Notes under the pieces: model-generated
Seen by the model: the letters and a program-made list of their open reading frames with translations, nothing else
Databases searched by the model: none
Told to the model about the DNA's origin: nothing
Translations under genes and position numbers: made by a program
DNA from: Rubripirellula tenax
GTDB lineage: Bacteria; Planctomycetota; Planctomycetia; Pirellulales; Pirellulaceae
Assembly: GCF_007860125.1 (NCBI RefSeq)
Contig: NZ_SJPW01000001.1
Location: forward strand, 1,449,055-1,513,054
Direction of reading: 5' to 3'
DNA: 64,000 nt
Shown: positions 28,790 to 36,668 of the stretch, one piece after another
How positions within the stretch are numbered: the stretch's first letter is position 1
How the letters are laid out: every line of letters begins with the position of its first letter

Positions 28790-30316
28790 ATGCCGCTGCC
28801 GATAAGAACTTTCATCTGCCTGTTCGTTGCCCTGACTTACTTCCCCACATCCTGGGCAGCGGAACGAAACGTCTTGTTCATCATCACCGATGACGAAAGT
28901 CCCACGCTTGGATGTTACGGCGATACCGCCGCAAAGACACCCGCAATCGACGCGATTGCCGCCGATGGCTTGATCTTTCGCAACGCGTTTGCAACGACGG
29001 CATCCTGCAGCGCCAGCCGCAGCGTTGTCATGAGCGGGCTACACAACCATCGCAACGGTCAATTCGGACACCAGCATCACTACCACAAGTTCTCATCGTT
29101 CCACGACGTCGTTCGTCTGGCGCTACCGCAGGTACTCGACCGCGCCGGCTATCGCACTGGGCACATTGGGAAGTATCACGTTGCGCCGGAATCTGTTTAC
29201 CACTACGAAACCTACCTACAAGGCAACGAACGCAATACCGTCGCGATGGCCGACGCCAGCCGTGAATTCATCACCGACACATCCGACGACCGTCCGTTCA
29301 TGCTTTATTTCGCGACATCCGACCCACACCGTGGCGGCGGTGTCGACAAAACATCGGCGTCGAAGCACAAGCCGGATCTGTTCGGGAACAAACCCAACGA
29401 CGGGTCTTATCCGGGCATCAACGAAGTGATCTACGACCCGGCCGATGTCGTGGTGCCGCCGTTTCTGCCCGACACACCCGAGACACGAGAAGAGTTGGCA
29501 CAGTACTATCAATCGGTCGCGCGAATCGACCAGGGCGTTGCCCGCTTGGTCCAGATCTTGAAGGAAGCCGACCTGTACGACAAAACGCTGATCCTTTTCA
29601 CCAGCGACCACGGCATGGCGTTCGCCGGTGGAAAAACGACGGTGTACGAAGGCGGACTGCGAGTCCCAATGGTCGTCCGCGATCCCTATCAAAGCAAACG
29701 CGGTGTCGAAAGCGAGGCGATGATCAGCCACATCGACATCACGCCAACGCTGCTGGACTTCGCCGGCGGATTGGACGCCAAAACCAACGGACCGATCAAA
29801 CCCGTCAACGCAAAACAGTACTGGAAAGAACGCGACGAAGCGGTCATGGACAATCGCGACGGCGGTAAAAAATTCGACGCCTATCACGGTAAGTCTTGGC
29901 TGCACTGTTTGGCGACCCCATCGGAATCGCATCATGACACGATCTTTGCCTCGCATACGTTCCACGAGATTCAGATGTACTATCCGATGCGTGTGATCCG
30001 CGACGACAAGTACAAACTGATTTGGAACATCGCCCACCCGCTTCCTTATCCGTTCGCGTCAGATCTTTGGAAGGCAAGCAGCTGGCAAGCTCAATGGGAA
30101 AAGGGAAAAGACGCACCCTACGGAAACACCACCGTCGGACGATACGTGCAACGGCCCGCATTTGAGCTATTCGATATCGCGGCTGACCCGAACGAAACGA
30201 CGAACTTGGCAACCAGCCAAGGTCATCAAGACGTTCTCGAAACTTACAAAGCAAAGCTAAAAGCGATGCAAAAAGAAATGGACGATCCGTGGGTCATGAA
30301 ATGGGACTACGAATGA
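28790..30316 (+). CDS. Sulfatase, N-sulfoglucosamine sulfohydrolase-like
   Basis: From the ATG at 28790 the 508-residue protein has a signal peptide (MPLPIRTFICLFVALTYF, cleavage near SWA). Upstream in-frame ATGs at 28736 and 28748 are less likely. It shows the type I sulfatase core: metal-binding Asp pair in FIITDDESPTLGCYG, and the formylglycine motif CSASR in ATTASCSASRSVVMSG, which is then converted to the catalytic aldehyde. The metal ligands continue in LFTSDHGMAFAGGKTTVYEG. The overall sequence is closest to the heparan N-sulfatase group (family S1_8-like). It should remove sulfate from marine polysaccharides or aminosugars outside the cytoplasm; the exact substrate is not decidable. 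Confidence 0.9.
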   Translation: MPLPIRTFICLFVALTYFPTSWAAERNVLFIITDDESPTLGCYGDTAAKTPAIDAIAADGLIFRNAFATTASCSASRSVVMSGLHNHRNGQFGHQHHYHKFSSFHDVVRLALPQVLDRAGYRTGHIGKYHVAPESVYHYETYLQGNERNTVAMADASREFITDTSDDRPFMLYFATSDPHRGGGVDKTSASKHKPDLFGNKPNDGSYPGINEVIYDPADVVVPPFLPDTPETREELAQYYQSVARIDQGVARLVQILKEADLYDKTLILFTSDHGMAFAGGKTTVYEGGLRVPMVVRDPYQSKRGVESEAMISHIDITPTLLDFAGGLDAKTNGPIKPVNAKQYWKERDEAVMDNRDGGKKFDAYHGKSWLHCLATPSESHHDTIFASHTFHEIQMYYPMRVIRDDKYKLIWNIAHPLPYPFASDLWKASSWQAQWEKGKDAPYGNTTVGRYVQRPAFELFDIAADPNETTNLATSQGHQDVLETYKAKLKAMQKEMDDPWVMKWDYE

Positions 30317-30362
30317 CCGACGTGCGGTCAGCGCGGACTTTCGCGGATCAAGAGTTAACGGA

Positions 30363-31700
30363 TCAATAGTCGATGACGTTCAGGTCGTCTCGCAATTCGA
30401 TCAACTTGTCCAACACCCCATAGCCGATGGACGTGTTGGCGACTCGAAGCGTCTTCAATTTGGTGAGCTTGCCGAGTTCGCCGAACGTCTTGTCGGTCAA
30501 ACGAGTTCCGCTGACGTTCAGTTGTTCCAAGTTGGTCAACATCAAGATCGTTGGCAGCGATGCGTCGGTGATCTTGGTCGAACGTACATCCAGGTTGTTT
30601 AGTTTGGTGAGTTTTCCAAATTCGGCGAAGGCGTCGTCGTCAAGGTTCTTGGTTTCCCACAAACTCAACAACTTCAAGTTCGTCATCTTGCCGATCAACT
30701 TGAATCCCTCGGAAGTGACCAGACGACACTCGCTGATGTCAAGGAAATCAACGTTTGGCAGCGAAGCGATGATGGCCATTCCCGCATCGTCCAGCGACGA
30801 GTCTCGCAATTCCAATTGCTGCATTTTCGTCAGCCCTTGGATGTGCTTGAGCCCTTCGCCCGTGACGTCCGTGCCTCGGATTCGCAGGCGTCGCATGTTT
30901 TTAAAATTCGCGACTGCCGCCATGCCTTCGTCGTTGATCTTGGTGTAATCCATTTGCAAAAGCGCCAGCGCCGGGTTCTTGCCCAACGCTTGCAACGTGT
31001 CGTTGGTCAGCGTGGTGCAATAATTCAAATTCAACGACGTCAGCGGCAGCGACGCCAACCGCATCGCCCCCTCGTCATTGATCTTCGCCTTTTCTAACTG
31101 GATGTCTTTCAACGTCTTGATCTTGGCAAGTGATACTGTGCCCGGATCTGCAATGTTCGTATTTCGCAAATCGATTGCCCGCAACTTTGGCAAACCGGAA
31201 ATATTTTTGAGTCCTTCGTCGGTAACGGCGGTGCGACGCAGGAAGAGCACCTCCAACGACTGAATTTCTTTGATCGCCGCCAGCGCACCGTCCCCGGCGG
31301 CCGAGTCGGACAGGTCCAAACGCTTCAGCCCATTCAGCTTCGCCAACACACCGAGCGCATCGTCGGTCAGCCCCGGCCCCGACAACGTCAATTCCGAAAG
31401 GGCGGGCAAACCCTCCAAATCGGCCAATGCCGAGACAATCTCTGGCGAAACAACGCCTGACACCTTCACCACGTTTCCGTTCGAATTTTCGCCCAACGTA
31501 AAACCAGCTTCCGTCAGCGTCTTGACCGCGTCGACGTCATCTTTCGCGGGCGGGGCAGCCGGCTTCGGCTCCGCTTTCGAAACGGCTGTCTTGTCGCTCG
31601 GTTTCGATGCCGTGTCCGTGGAATTTCGACAACCCAATGAAAACGCCAAAATCACAACAGCGTTGAAGACGACGGCGAATTTGGCGAGGCGAAACATCAT
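30363..31700 (-). CDS. Leucine-rich-repeat lipoprotein
   Basis: A 445-residue protein whose lipobox LAFSLGC predicts lipid anchoring. A Ala/Pro/Lys-rich linker (AEPKPAAPPAKDD) is followed by about twelve LRR units of 24 residues covering residues 75-440, for example LNGLKRLDLSDSAAGDGALA and LTKLNNLDVRSTKITDASLP. The cysteine-free repeat pattern (LxxLxLxxTxIxDxGL) is that of the bacterial ribonuclease-inhibitor/RNI-like group abundant in planctomycetes. It likely mediates binding at the cell surface or in the periplasm; ligand unknown. Confidence 0.88.
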   Translation of the reverse strand: MMFRLAKFAVVFNAVVILAFSLGCRNSTDTASKPSDKTAVSKAEPKPAAPPAKDDVDAVKTLTEAGFTLGENSNGNVVKVSGVVSPEIVSALADLEGLPALSELTLSGPGLTDDALGVLAKLNGLKRLDLSDSAAGDGALAAIKEIQSLEVLFLRRTAVTDEGLKNISGLPKLRAIDLRNTNIADPGTVSLAKIKTLKDIQLEKAKINDEGAMRLASLPLTSLNLNYCTTLTNDTLQALGKNPALALLQMDYTKINDEGMAAVANFKNMRRLRIRGTDVTGEGLKHIQGLTKMQQLELRDSSLDDAGMAIIASLPNVDFLDISECRLVTSEGFKLIGKMTNLKLLSLWETKNLDDDAFAEFGKLTKLNNLDVRSTKITDASLPTILMLTNLEQLNVSGTRLTDKTFGELGKLTKLKTLRVANTSIGYGVLDKLIELRDDLNVIDY

Positions 31701-31835
31701 GAAACGGTACTTCCGAGGCGGGTGAGAAACGGGCGTGGGCGGGTGGGCACCCGGGTAGGAGTCGGCGCAAATCGTTGCCCCGCAATCTCGCCCTTGGTAT
31801 GGTAAGAGCGGCGTCGTATTCTACCAAGTTGCGTA

Positions 31836-31880
31836 GAAACCGGAACGCACAGAAACCGGAACGCATTGAAACCGGAACGC
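31836..31880 (+). repeat. Three direct repeats with 16-base period in a divergent promoter region
   Basis: The 13-mer GAAACCGGAACGC occurs at 31836-31848, 31852-31864 and 31868-31880, spaced exactly 16 bases apart. It lies between the divergent LRR lipoprotein gene (start 31700) and the oxidoreductase gene (start 31954). This could be a multi-site operator or simply a tandem duplication. Confidence 0.7.
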
Positions 31881-31953
31881 TCGGGCGTTGATTGAATTTG
31901 CGTCCGCCTCAACCGAACAGAACAGAACTCTCCACCGCTTTGAAAGAACATTC

Positions 31954-33393
31954 ATGAGTAAAAAGTCCACGCGTCGTTCGTTCCTGGGCCAATCGGCGGC
32001 TTTGTCCGCAGGTGTCGGCTACTTCGCCAGCACAACGCCGCGATTGTTCGCCGAAGACACCCCAATGCAAAAACTGGCAGCAGGTTGCATTGGCGTAGGC
32101 GGCAAGGGCGGAAGCGACACCAGCCACATCGCCGACAATGGCGTTCAAATTGCTGGCTTGTGCGACGTCGACGGAGACATCCTGACCAAGAAGGGACGTG
32201 AATTTTCCGATGCGAAACAGTTTGATGATTTTCGCGAAATGTTGGACCAACTCGGCGACAAGATTGACATCGTCACCGTCAGCACGCCCGACCATACGCA
32301 CGCCGTCGCCGCGGTCAAAGCGATGCGAATGAAGAAGCACGTGTATTGCCAAAAGCCGTTGACGTGGTCGATCGCCGAAGCGCGTTTGATGCGAGAAACC
32401 GCCGAAGAAACCGGCGTCGTCACTCAAATGGGCAACCAAGGCACCAGCCAAGATGGACTGCGCGAAGGCGTCGAAGTGATCCGAAGCGGCGCGATCGGCG
32501 ATGTATCGGAAGTCCACATCTGGTCGAACCGTCCCGTATGGCCACAAGGTCAAGGCCGGCCCGAAGGCGAAGACCCGATCCCCGCCAACCTGAACTGGGA
32601 CTCTTGGATCGGTCCGGCACCAATGCGACCTTACAAGGCCGGCGCCTATCACTCGTTCAACTGGCGCGGCTGGGTCGATTTTGGTACCGGTGCTCTCGGT
32701 GACATGGCGTGCCACACGACCAATTTGTCCGTGATGGCGCTTAAGTTGTGGGATCCGATCGCCATGACCGCGCTGATCAATCCCGGCATCGTCGAAGGCG
32801 AGACGTTCCCCGGAAGTTCATCGCTGAAGTTTGAATTCCCTGAACGTGAAGGCTTTCCCGCCTGTGACTTCTTCTGGTACGACGGTGGCAATCTGCCGCC
32901 CGATCACATCATCAGCCAGTTGCCAAAATCATTCCAAAGGAAGATCGAATCGCTGCGAAAAGACCCGACGCAGCGCAAGACAAGCGGCGCCGTCGTCGTC
33001 GGTAGCAAAGGCATGTTGTTCTCGCCGGACGATTACGGCGGGCAATACGTGCTGTTGCCCAGCGATCAATACGCCGACTTCAAGCCACCGGCACAAACGC
33101 TGCCCCGCATCCCATTCGACAGCGGCGTCGACGAACGTCAAAAGTGGGAATTCGTCAGCACCATCAAGGGCGAATACGAACCCGGCACGATGTCCAACTT
33201 CGGCTACGCCGGTCGCTTGACCGAAACGATCCTGGCCGGCAACTTGGCGATGCGAGCCGGTGAAGGTCAACGCATCGAATGGGACGCCAAGACGATGACC
33301 AGCCCGAACGTGCCCGCGGTCAACGACTTCGTCAGCCGCGAGTATCGCGAAGGCTGGGAACTCGAAGGCCTGATGCAACCGGCACACGCGTAA
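31954..33393 (+). CDS. Tat-exported Gfo/Idh/MocA family oxidoreductase
   Basis: The start MSKKSTRRSFLGQSAALSAG carries a twin-arginine signal (STRRSFLGQ), which implies export in folded form with its cofactor. A Rossmann NAD(P) domain follows (GCIGVGGKGGSD), with the family motif VYCQKPLTW in the EKP position, here QKP. The C-terminal alpha/beta domain includes WIGPAPMRPYKAGAYHSFNW and GDMACHTTNL with the catalytic His position. The 479-residue length fits the secreted planctomycete subgroup, some of which are glycoside-active rather than simple dehydrogenases. A terminator follows at 33419. Confidence 0.92.
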   Translation: MSKKSTRRSFLGQSAALSAGVGYFASTTPRLFAEDTPMQKLAAGCIGVGGKGGSDTSHIADNGVQIAGLCDVDGDILTKKGREFSDAKQFDDFREMLDQLGDKIDIVTVSTPDHTHAVAAVKAMRMKKHVYCQKPLTWSIAEARLMRETAEETGVVTQMGNQGTSQDGLREGVEVIRSGAIGDVSEVHIWSNRPVWPQGQGRPEGEDPIPANLNWDSWIGPAPMRPYKAGAYHSFNWRGWVDFGTGALGDMACHTTNLSVMALKLWDPIAMTALINPGIVEGETFPGSSSLKFEFPEREGFPACDFFWYDGGNLPPDHIISQLPKSFQRKIESLRKDPTQRKTSGAVVVGSKGMLFSPDDYGGQYVLLPSDQYADFKPPAQTLPRIPFDSGVDERQKWEFVSTIKGEYEPGTMSNFGYAGRLTETILAGNLAMRAGEGQRIEWDAKTMTSPNVPAVNDFVSREYREGWELEGLMQPAHA

Positions 33394-33418
33394 GCCGTTG
33401 CCATCGCTTCCATCTGCT

Positions 33419-33452
33419 AACCCAACGTGTCCAAGGCACGTTGGGTTTTTTA
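33419..33452 (+). terminator. Rho-independent terminator
   Basis: The stem CCCAACGTG/CACGTTGGG (33421-33429 with 33437-33445), extended by A-T pairs, surrounds TCCAAGG and is followed by TTTTTTATT. It closes the oxidoreductase gene. Confidence 0.9.
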
Positions 33453-33610
33453 TTGGCCATGCCAATGGGTTCGCCTACAGACTCGCTCCCCATCGAACCT
33501 GACCGACTCTGTCTCGCGAAGCGACATACCGTCGCTTGATGACGATAGAATTGTCGCGATCGATGCTTCTTATCGTCGATTGGTCGCGGGTGAAATCATG
33601 GGGCAATCGC

Positions 33611-35725
33611 ATGTTTGAGTTCTTTCAAAAGTTGTTTGACACGTCGGACTATCCACCGCGATGGTTCTGTGGAAATTGGTCGCCCGGCGCTGGTTGGTTG
33701 CATGTATTGTCCGACGTCGCCACGTTTGCGGCCTACGTCGCCATCCCGATGGCGTTGCTTTGGATGGTGCGTCGGCGGGGTGCAGACTTCCGATTCCCGA
33801 AGGTAGCATGGCTGTTTGCAGCTTTCATTTTCGCCTGCGGTAGCGTGCACCTTGTCGAAGCAATCATCTTCTGGCACCCCATCTATCGCTTGTCCGGACT
33901 GCTGAAGTTGATCACAGCGGTCGTTTCCTGGGCATCGGTCATCGCAGTGATCCGCGTCGCTCCATTGGCCCTCAACGTCCCGGGTGTGTTGGCAATCAAC
34001 GAAGAACTGCGTCTTGAGGTGGAACGACGCGCGCGTACGGAAGAACGGCTGACTGCGATCCTGACCAGCATGAGTGACGGAGTGATCGTTTCCGACGCCG
34101 AGGGGAACATCGAACTGGTCAACCCCGCCGCGGTATCGATCTTCAAATTCGACCCAAGCGACCGAAGTTACTCCGAACGGCTTAGCAAGTATTCACTGTT
34201 GTGCGACGAGGGAAAAACGGAACTTAGAGCAGAGCAACTTCCGCTGCGACGCGCAGCAGGCGGCGAAGAAATCGATGACCTAGAGATCAACGTCCTTTGT
34301 GAGTCGAAGAGTGTCGACAAAACGATCCTGCTTCAAGGTCGCCCCATCCAACAGGGAAGCGGCAAGCGGAACGGTGGGGTCGTGATTTTTCGCGACATCA
34401 CCCAACTGAACGAAACGCTCAAGGACCGCGATCTACAAATGCAGCGACTCGAACGCATGACCGCCTCGGCTGCTCAAGTCACACACGCACTTCAAAGCGC
34501 CAACAAGGGTGACGAAACATTCCTGCGTGTCATTGCCGACGTGTTCGATTGTTCGACGGTGATGCTATCGATGTGCGAACCTGAAAACACGTCAAGTTGG
34601 CAAGATAACGCGACGGTGGAGATCTACCGACTCGAGACTCAGTATCGAGGGATCACCAAAGAATCCCACGAGCTGCCCAAGAATCGTTTTTCGGAAATTC
34701 CATGTGACCGGCTGACGACCGAAGCGATCGGCTTGGACGTGTTTTCGTTGATCGGTAACGACGTCCACCACGTCGGGATCGGCGGTCTAGTGACCGACGA
34801 ACGGGTCCGAGGCGTATTGATCGTGGGAGATCGACCAGAACCGTTCAACAACGAAGAATTGGACTTGCTCAAACGTCTGTCGCGACTGATATCTGCCGCC
34901 GTTTTCACTCGTCACCAAATCGAGTTTGAAACGAACGCTCGCATCGCGGCAGAAAAAGAATTGACGGCCAGCCGGAAACAATTGGAGCGATTAAGCCGGA
35001 TCAACAGCGTCGGCGAAATGACGGCAGGCATCGCGCACGAACTGAACCAACCGCTAACCGCGCTGATCAACTTCACCGACGCGGCCCATCAAGCCCTTGA
35101 TTCCAGCCTCAACAACAAATCGATCGACGAAAACATCGTTGCCGAGGCGAGAACATTCGCTCGCCGCGCGAACGAGCAAGCCCTGCGAGCCGCAGGCGTT
35201 TTGAAGAGCATTCGATCGATGGTGCAATTGGATTCGATTTCGTTTTCCAACGTACGTATCGGGCCCCTGATCGACGAAACGTGCCGGCTGATGTGCGACG
35301 AAATTGGCGATCATCAAGCCGACATCGATGTCTCGCATGTCAACCGAAGCATCGAATTTCAAGCGGATCGAATTCAAGTGGAACAACTGCTGACCAACCT
35401 GATTCGCAATGCCCTGCAAGCGATGGCCGGAACATCGCAAAAGTGCATCAAGCTGTCGGCAACGTCGGATGCGACGAACGTGACCATTTCCGTCCAGGAT
35501 ACCGGAGGCGGAATCGCCAAGAACGAGTCCGAAAAAATCTTCGACGCATTTTTCACGAACCGCAGCACGGGCCTGGGCCTTGGCTTGAAGATCTGTCGAT
35601 CGATCGTCGAATTGCACGGCGGACACATCCAAGCGTCAAACGCACCATCCGGCGGCGCGGTATTCACGGTTACACTACCGACGAAACAATCCGTTACCGT
35701 CGTTTCTCAAGATCGAGCGTTCTGA
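33611..35725 (+). CDS. Hybrid-less sensor histidine kinase with ethylene-receptor-type membrane domain
   Basis: From MFEFFQKLF (33611) the protein is 704 residues; the frame is open to 33536. Residues 32-115 form three helices that align by eye with the plant ETR1 sensor: LSDVATFAAYVAIPMAL, FIFACGSVHLVEAIIFW and LLKLITAVVSWASVIAVI. The ethylene and copper determinants all have counterparts: Asp35, Tyr42, Ile45, Pro46, Cys76, His80 and Lys99 (ETR1 Asp25, Tyr32, Ile35, Pro36, Cys65, His69 and Lys91). A PAS domain (about 135-265), a GAF-like domain (about 280-430), a HisKA domain with phospho-His near residue 476 (GIAHELNQPLTALI) and an HATPase follow (DTGGGIAKNESEKIFDAF, STGLGLGLKICRSI). The kinase core resembles the FixL/DctB type. 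It overlaps the downstream regulator gene as TGATG. Confidence 0.88.
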   Translation: MFEFFQKLFDTSDYPPRWFCGNWSPGAGWLHVLSDVATFAAYVAIPMALLWMVRRRGADFRFPKVAWLFAAFIFACGSVHLVEAIIFWHPIYRLSGLLKLITAVVSWASVIAVIRVAPLALNVPGVLAINEELRLEVERRARTEERLTAILTSMSDGVIVSDAEGNIELVNPAAVSIFKFDPSDRSYSERLSKYSLLCDEGKTELRAEQLPLRRAAGGEEIDDLEINVLCESKSVDKTILLQGRPIQQGSGKRNGGVVIFRDITQLNETLKDRDLQMQRLERMTASAAQVTHALQSANKGDETFLRVIADVFDCSTVMLSMCEPENTSSWQDNATVEIYRLETQYRGITKESHELPKNRFSEIPCDRLTTEAIGLDVFSLIGNDVHHVGIGGLVTDERVRGVLIVGDRPEPFNNEELDLLKRLSRLISAAVFTRHQIEFETNARIAAEKELTASRKQLERLSRINSVGEMTAGIAHELNQPLTALINFTDAAHQALDSSLNNKSIDENIVAEARTFARRANEQALRAAGVLKSIRSMVQLDSISFSNVRIGPLIDETCRLMCDEIGDHQADIDVSHVNRSIEFQADRIQVEQLLTNLIRNALQAMAGTSQKCIKLSATSDATNVTISVQDTGGGIAKNESEKIFDAFFTNRSTGLGLGLKICRSIVELHGGHIQASNAPSGGAVFTVTLPTKQSVTVVSQDRAF

Positions 35726-36372
35726 TGACCGTATCGAATTCCTCGGTCGCCCATACGGACTCCACACCCACCATTTTCGTCGTTGACGATGACCAGGCCG
35801 TCCTCGATTCGGTCTTTGCCGCACTTCGGCCACTCGGTTTGCCCGTTCGTACATTTTCTTCGGCGGAATCATTCCTGGAATCCCTTGCGGATCCTCGACC
35901 GGGTTGTGTGCTGTTGGATGTTCGAATGCCCGGAATGAGTGGCATCGAACTGCAACGAATCCTGGCAATGGACCACGCGTACCTGACCGTGATCATGGTG
36001 ACCGGGCACGCGACCGTATCGATGTCTGTATCGACTTTGAAGAACGGTGCGACTGATTTTTTGGAAAAGCCATATCTACCGGACCTGCTTCGGGCCGTCG
36101 TTCAGGACGCTGTGACCACGTCGATCCAAAATTTGGACAAGAAAAACCAACGGGACACCTATCAAGCATTGGCCGCAGATCTTTCGCCTCGCGAGAACGA
36201 AGTCTACGAACTGCTGCTGCAGGGTTTTGAAAACAAACGAGTCGCACATTCGCTGGGAATTAGCCCCAGCACGGTCGAAAAACATCGCCTCGCTGTCGTC
36301 CGTAAAATGGGCGTGGACAACGTGACTCAACTGCTAAAACAAAAGATCGATGCAACTCAATCGCTGTTGTAA
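35725..36372 (+). CDS. FixJ/NarL-type response regulator
   Basis: A 215-residue regulator that starts at the ATG overlapping the kinase stop (TGATG). The receiver domain has the acidic pair in IFVVDDDQAV, phospho-acceptor Asp in VLLDVRMPGMSG, the Thr in IMVTGHATV and the Lys in FLEKPY. The C-terminal LuxR-type helix-turn-helix (LSPRENEVYELLLQGFENKR, then ISPSTVEKHRLAVVRKM) binds DNA. The tight overlap makes it the cognate partner of the ethylene-receptor-like kinase. The convergent ActP/DUF485 genes are candidate targets, by analogy with FixJ-type regulators such as CrbR that control acetate uptake. Confidence 0.92.
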   Translation: MTVSNSSVAHTDSTPTIFVVDDDQAVLDSVFAALRPLGLPVRTFSSAESFLESLADPRPGCVLLDVRMPGMSGIELQRILAMDHAYLTVIMVTGHATVSMSVSTLKNGATDFLEKPYLPDLLRAVVQDAVTTSIQNLDKKNQRDTYQALAADLSPRENEVYELLLQGFENKRVAHSLGISPSTVEKHRLAVVRKMGVDNVTQLLKQKIDATQSLL

Positions 36373-36668
36373 AATCAGCACATCCGGCACACGCGTCAGC
36401 CTCAATGCGACATGGACATTTTCGCCATTGGCGAACACGGCGGAATGGGCGATATCATTCGTGGCCAAGCAAGTGTCCCCCGCGGACTCTTGAGGACGAT
36501 CGATCGAGTGCCCCACGGTTGCGTCCTGCTAAACCCCTCTTTCGTAAACCAATCGTGCCCGGGAAACCGATACGAGTGTTTCAAGATTTGCCCCATCTTG
36601 ATCGTTTCCGAAAGAGGTTTTTTCGTTTTCACTCGGCCGCATATAAACCGACGAAGAACAGCGAATCC

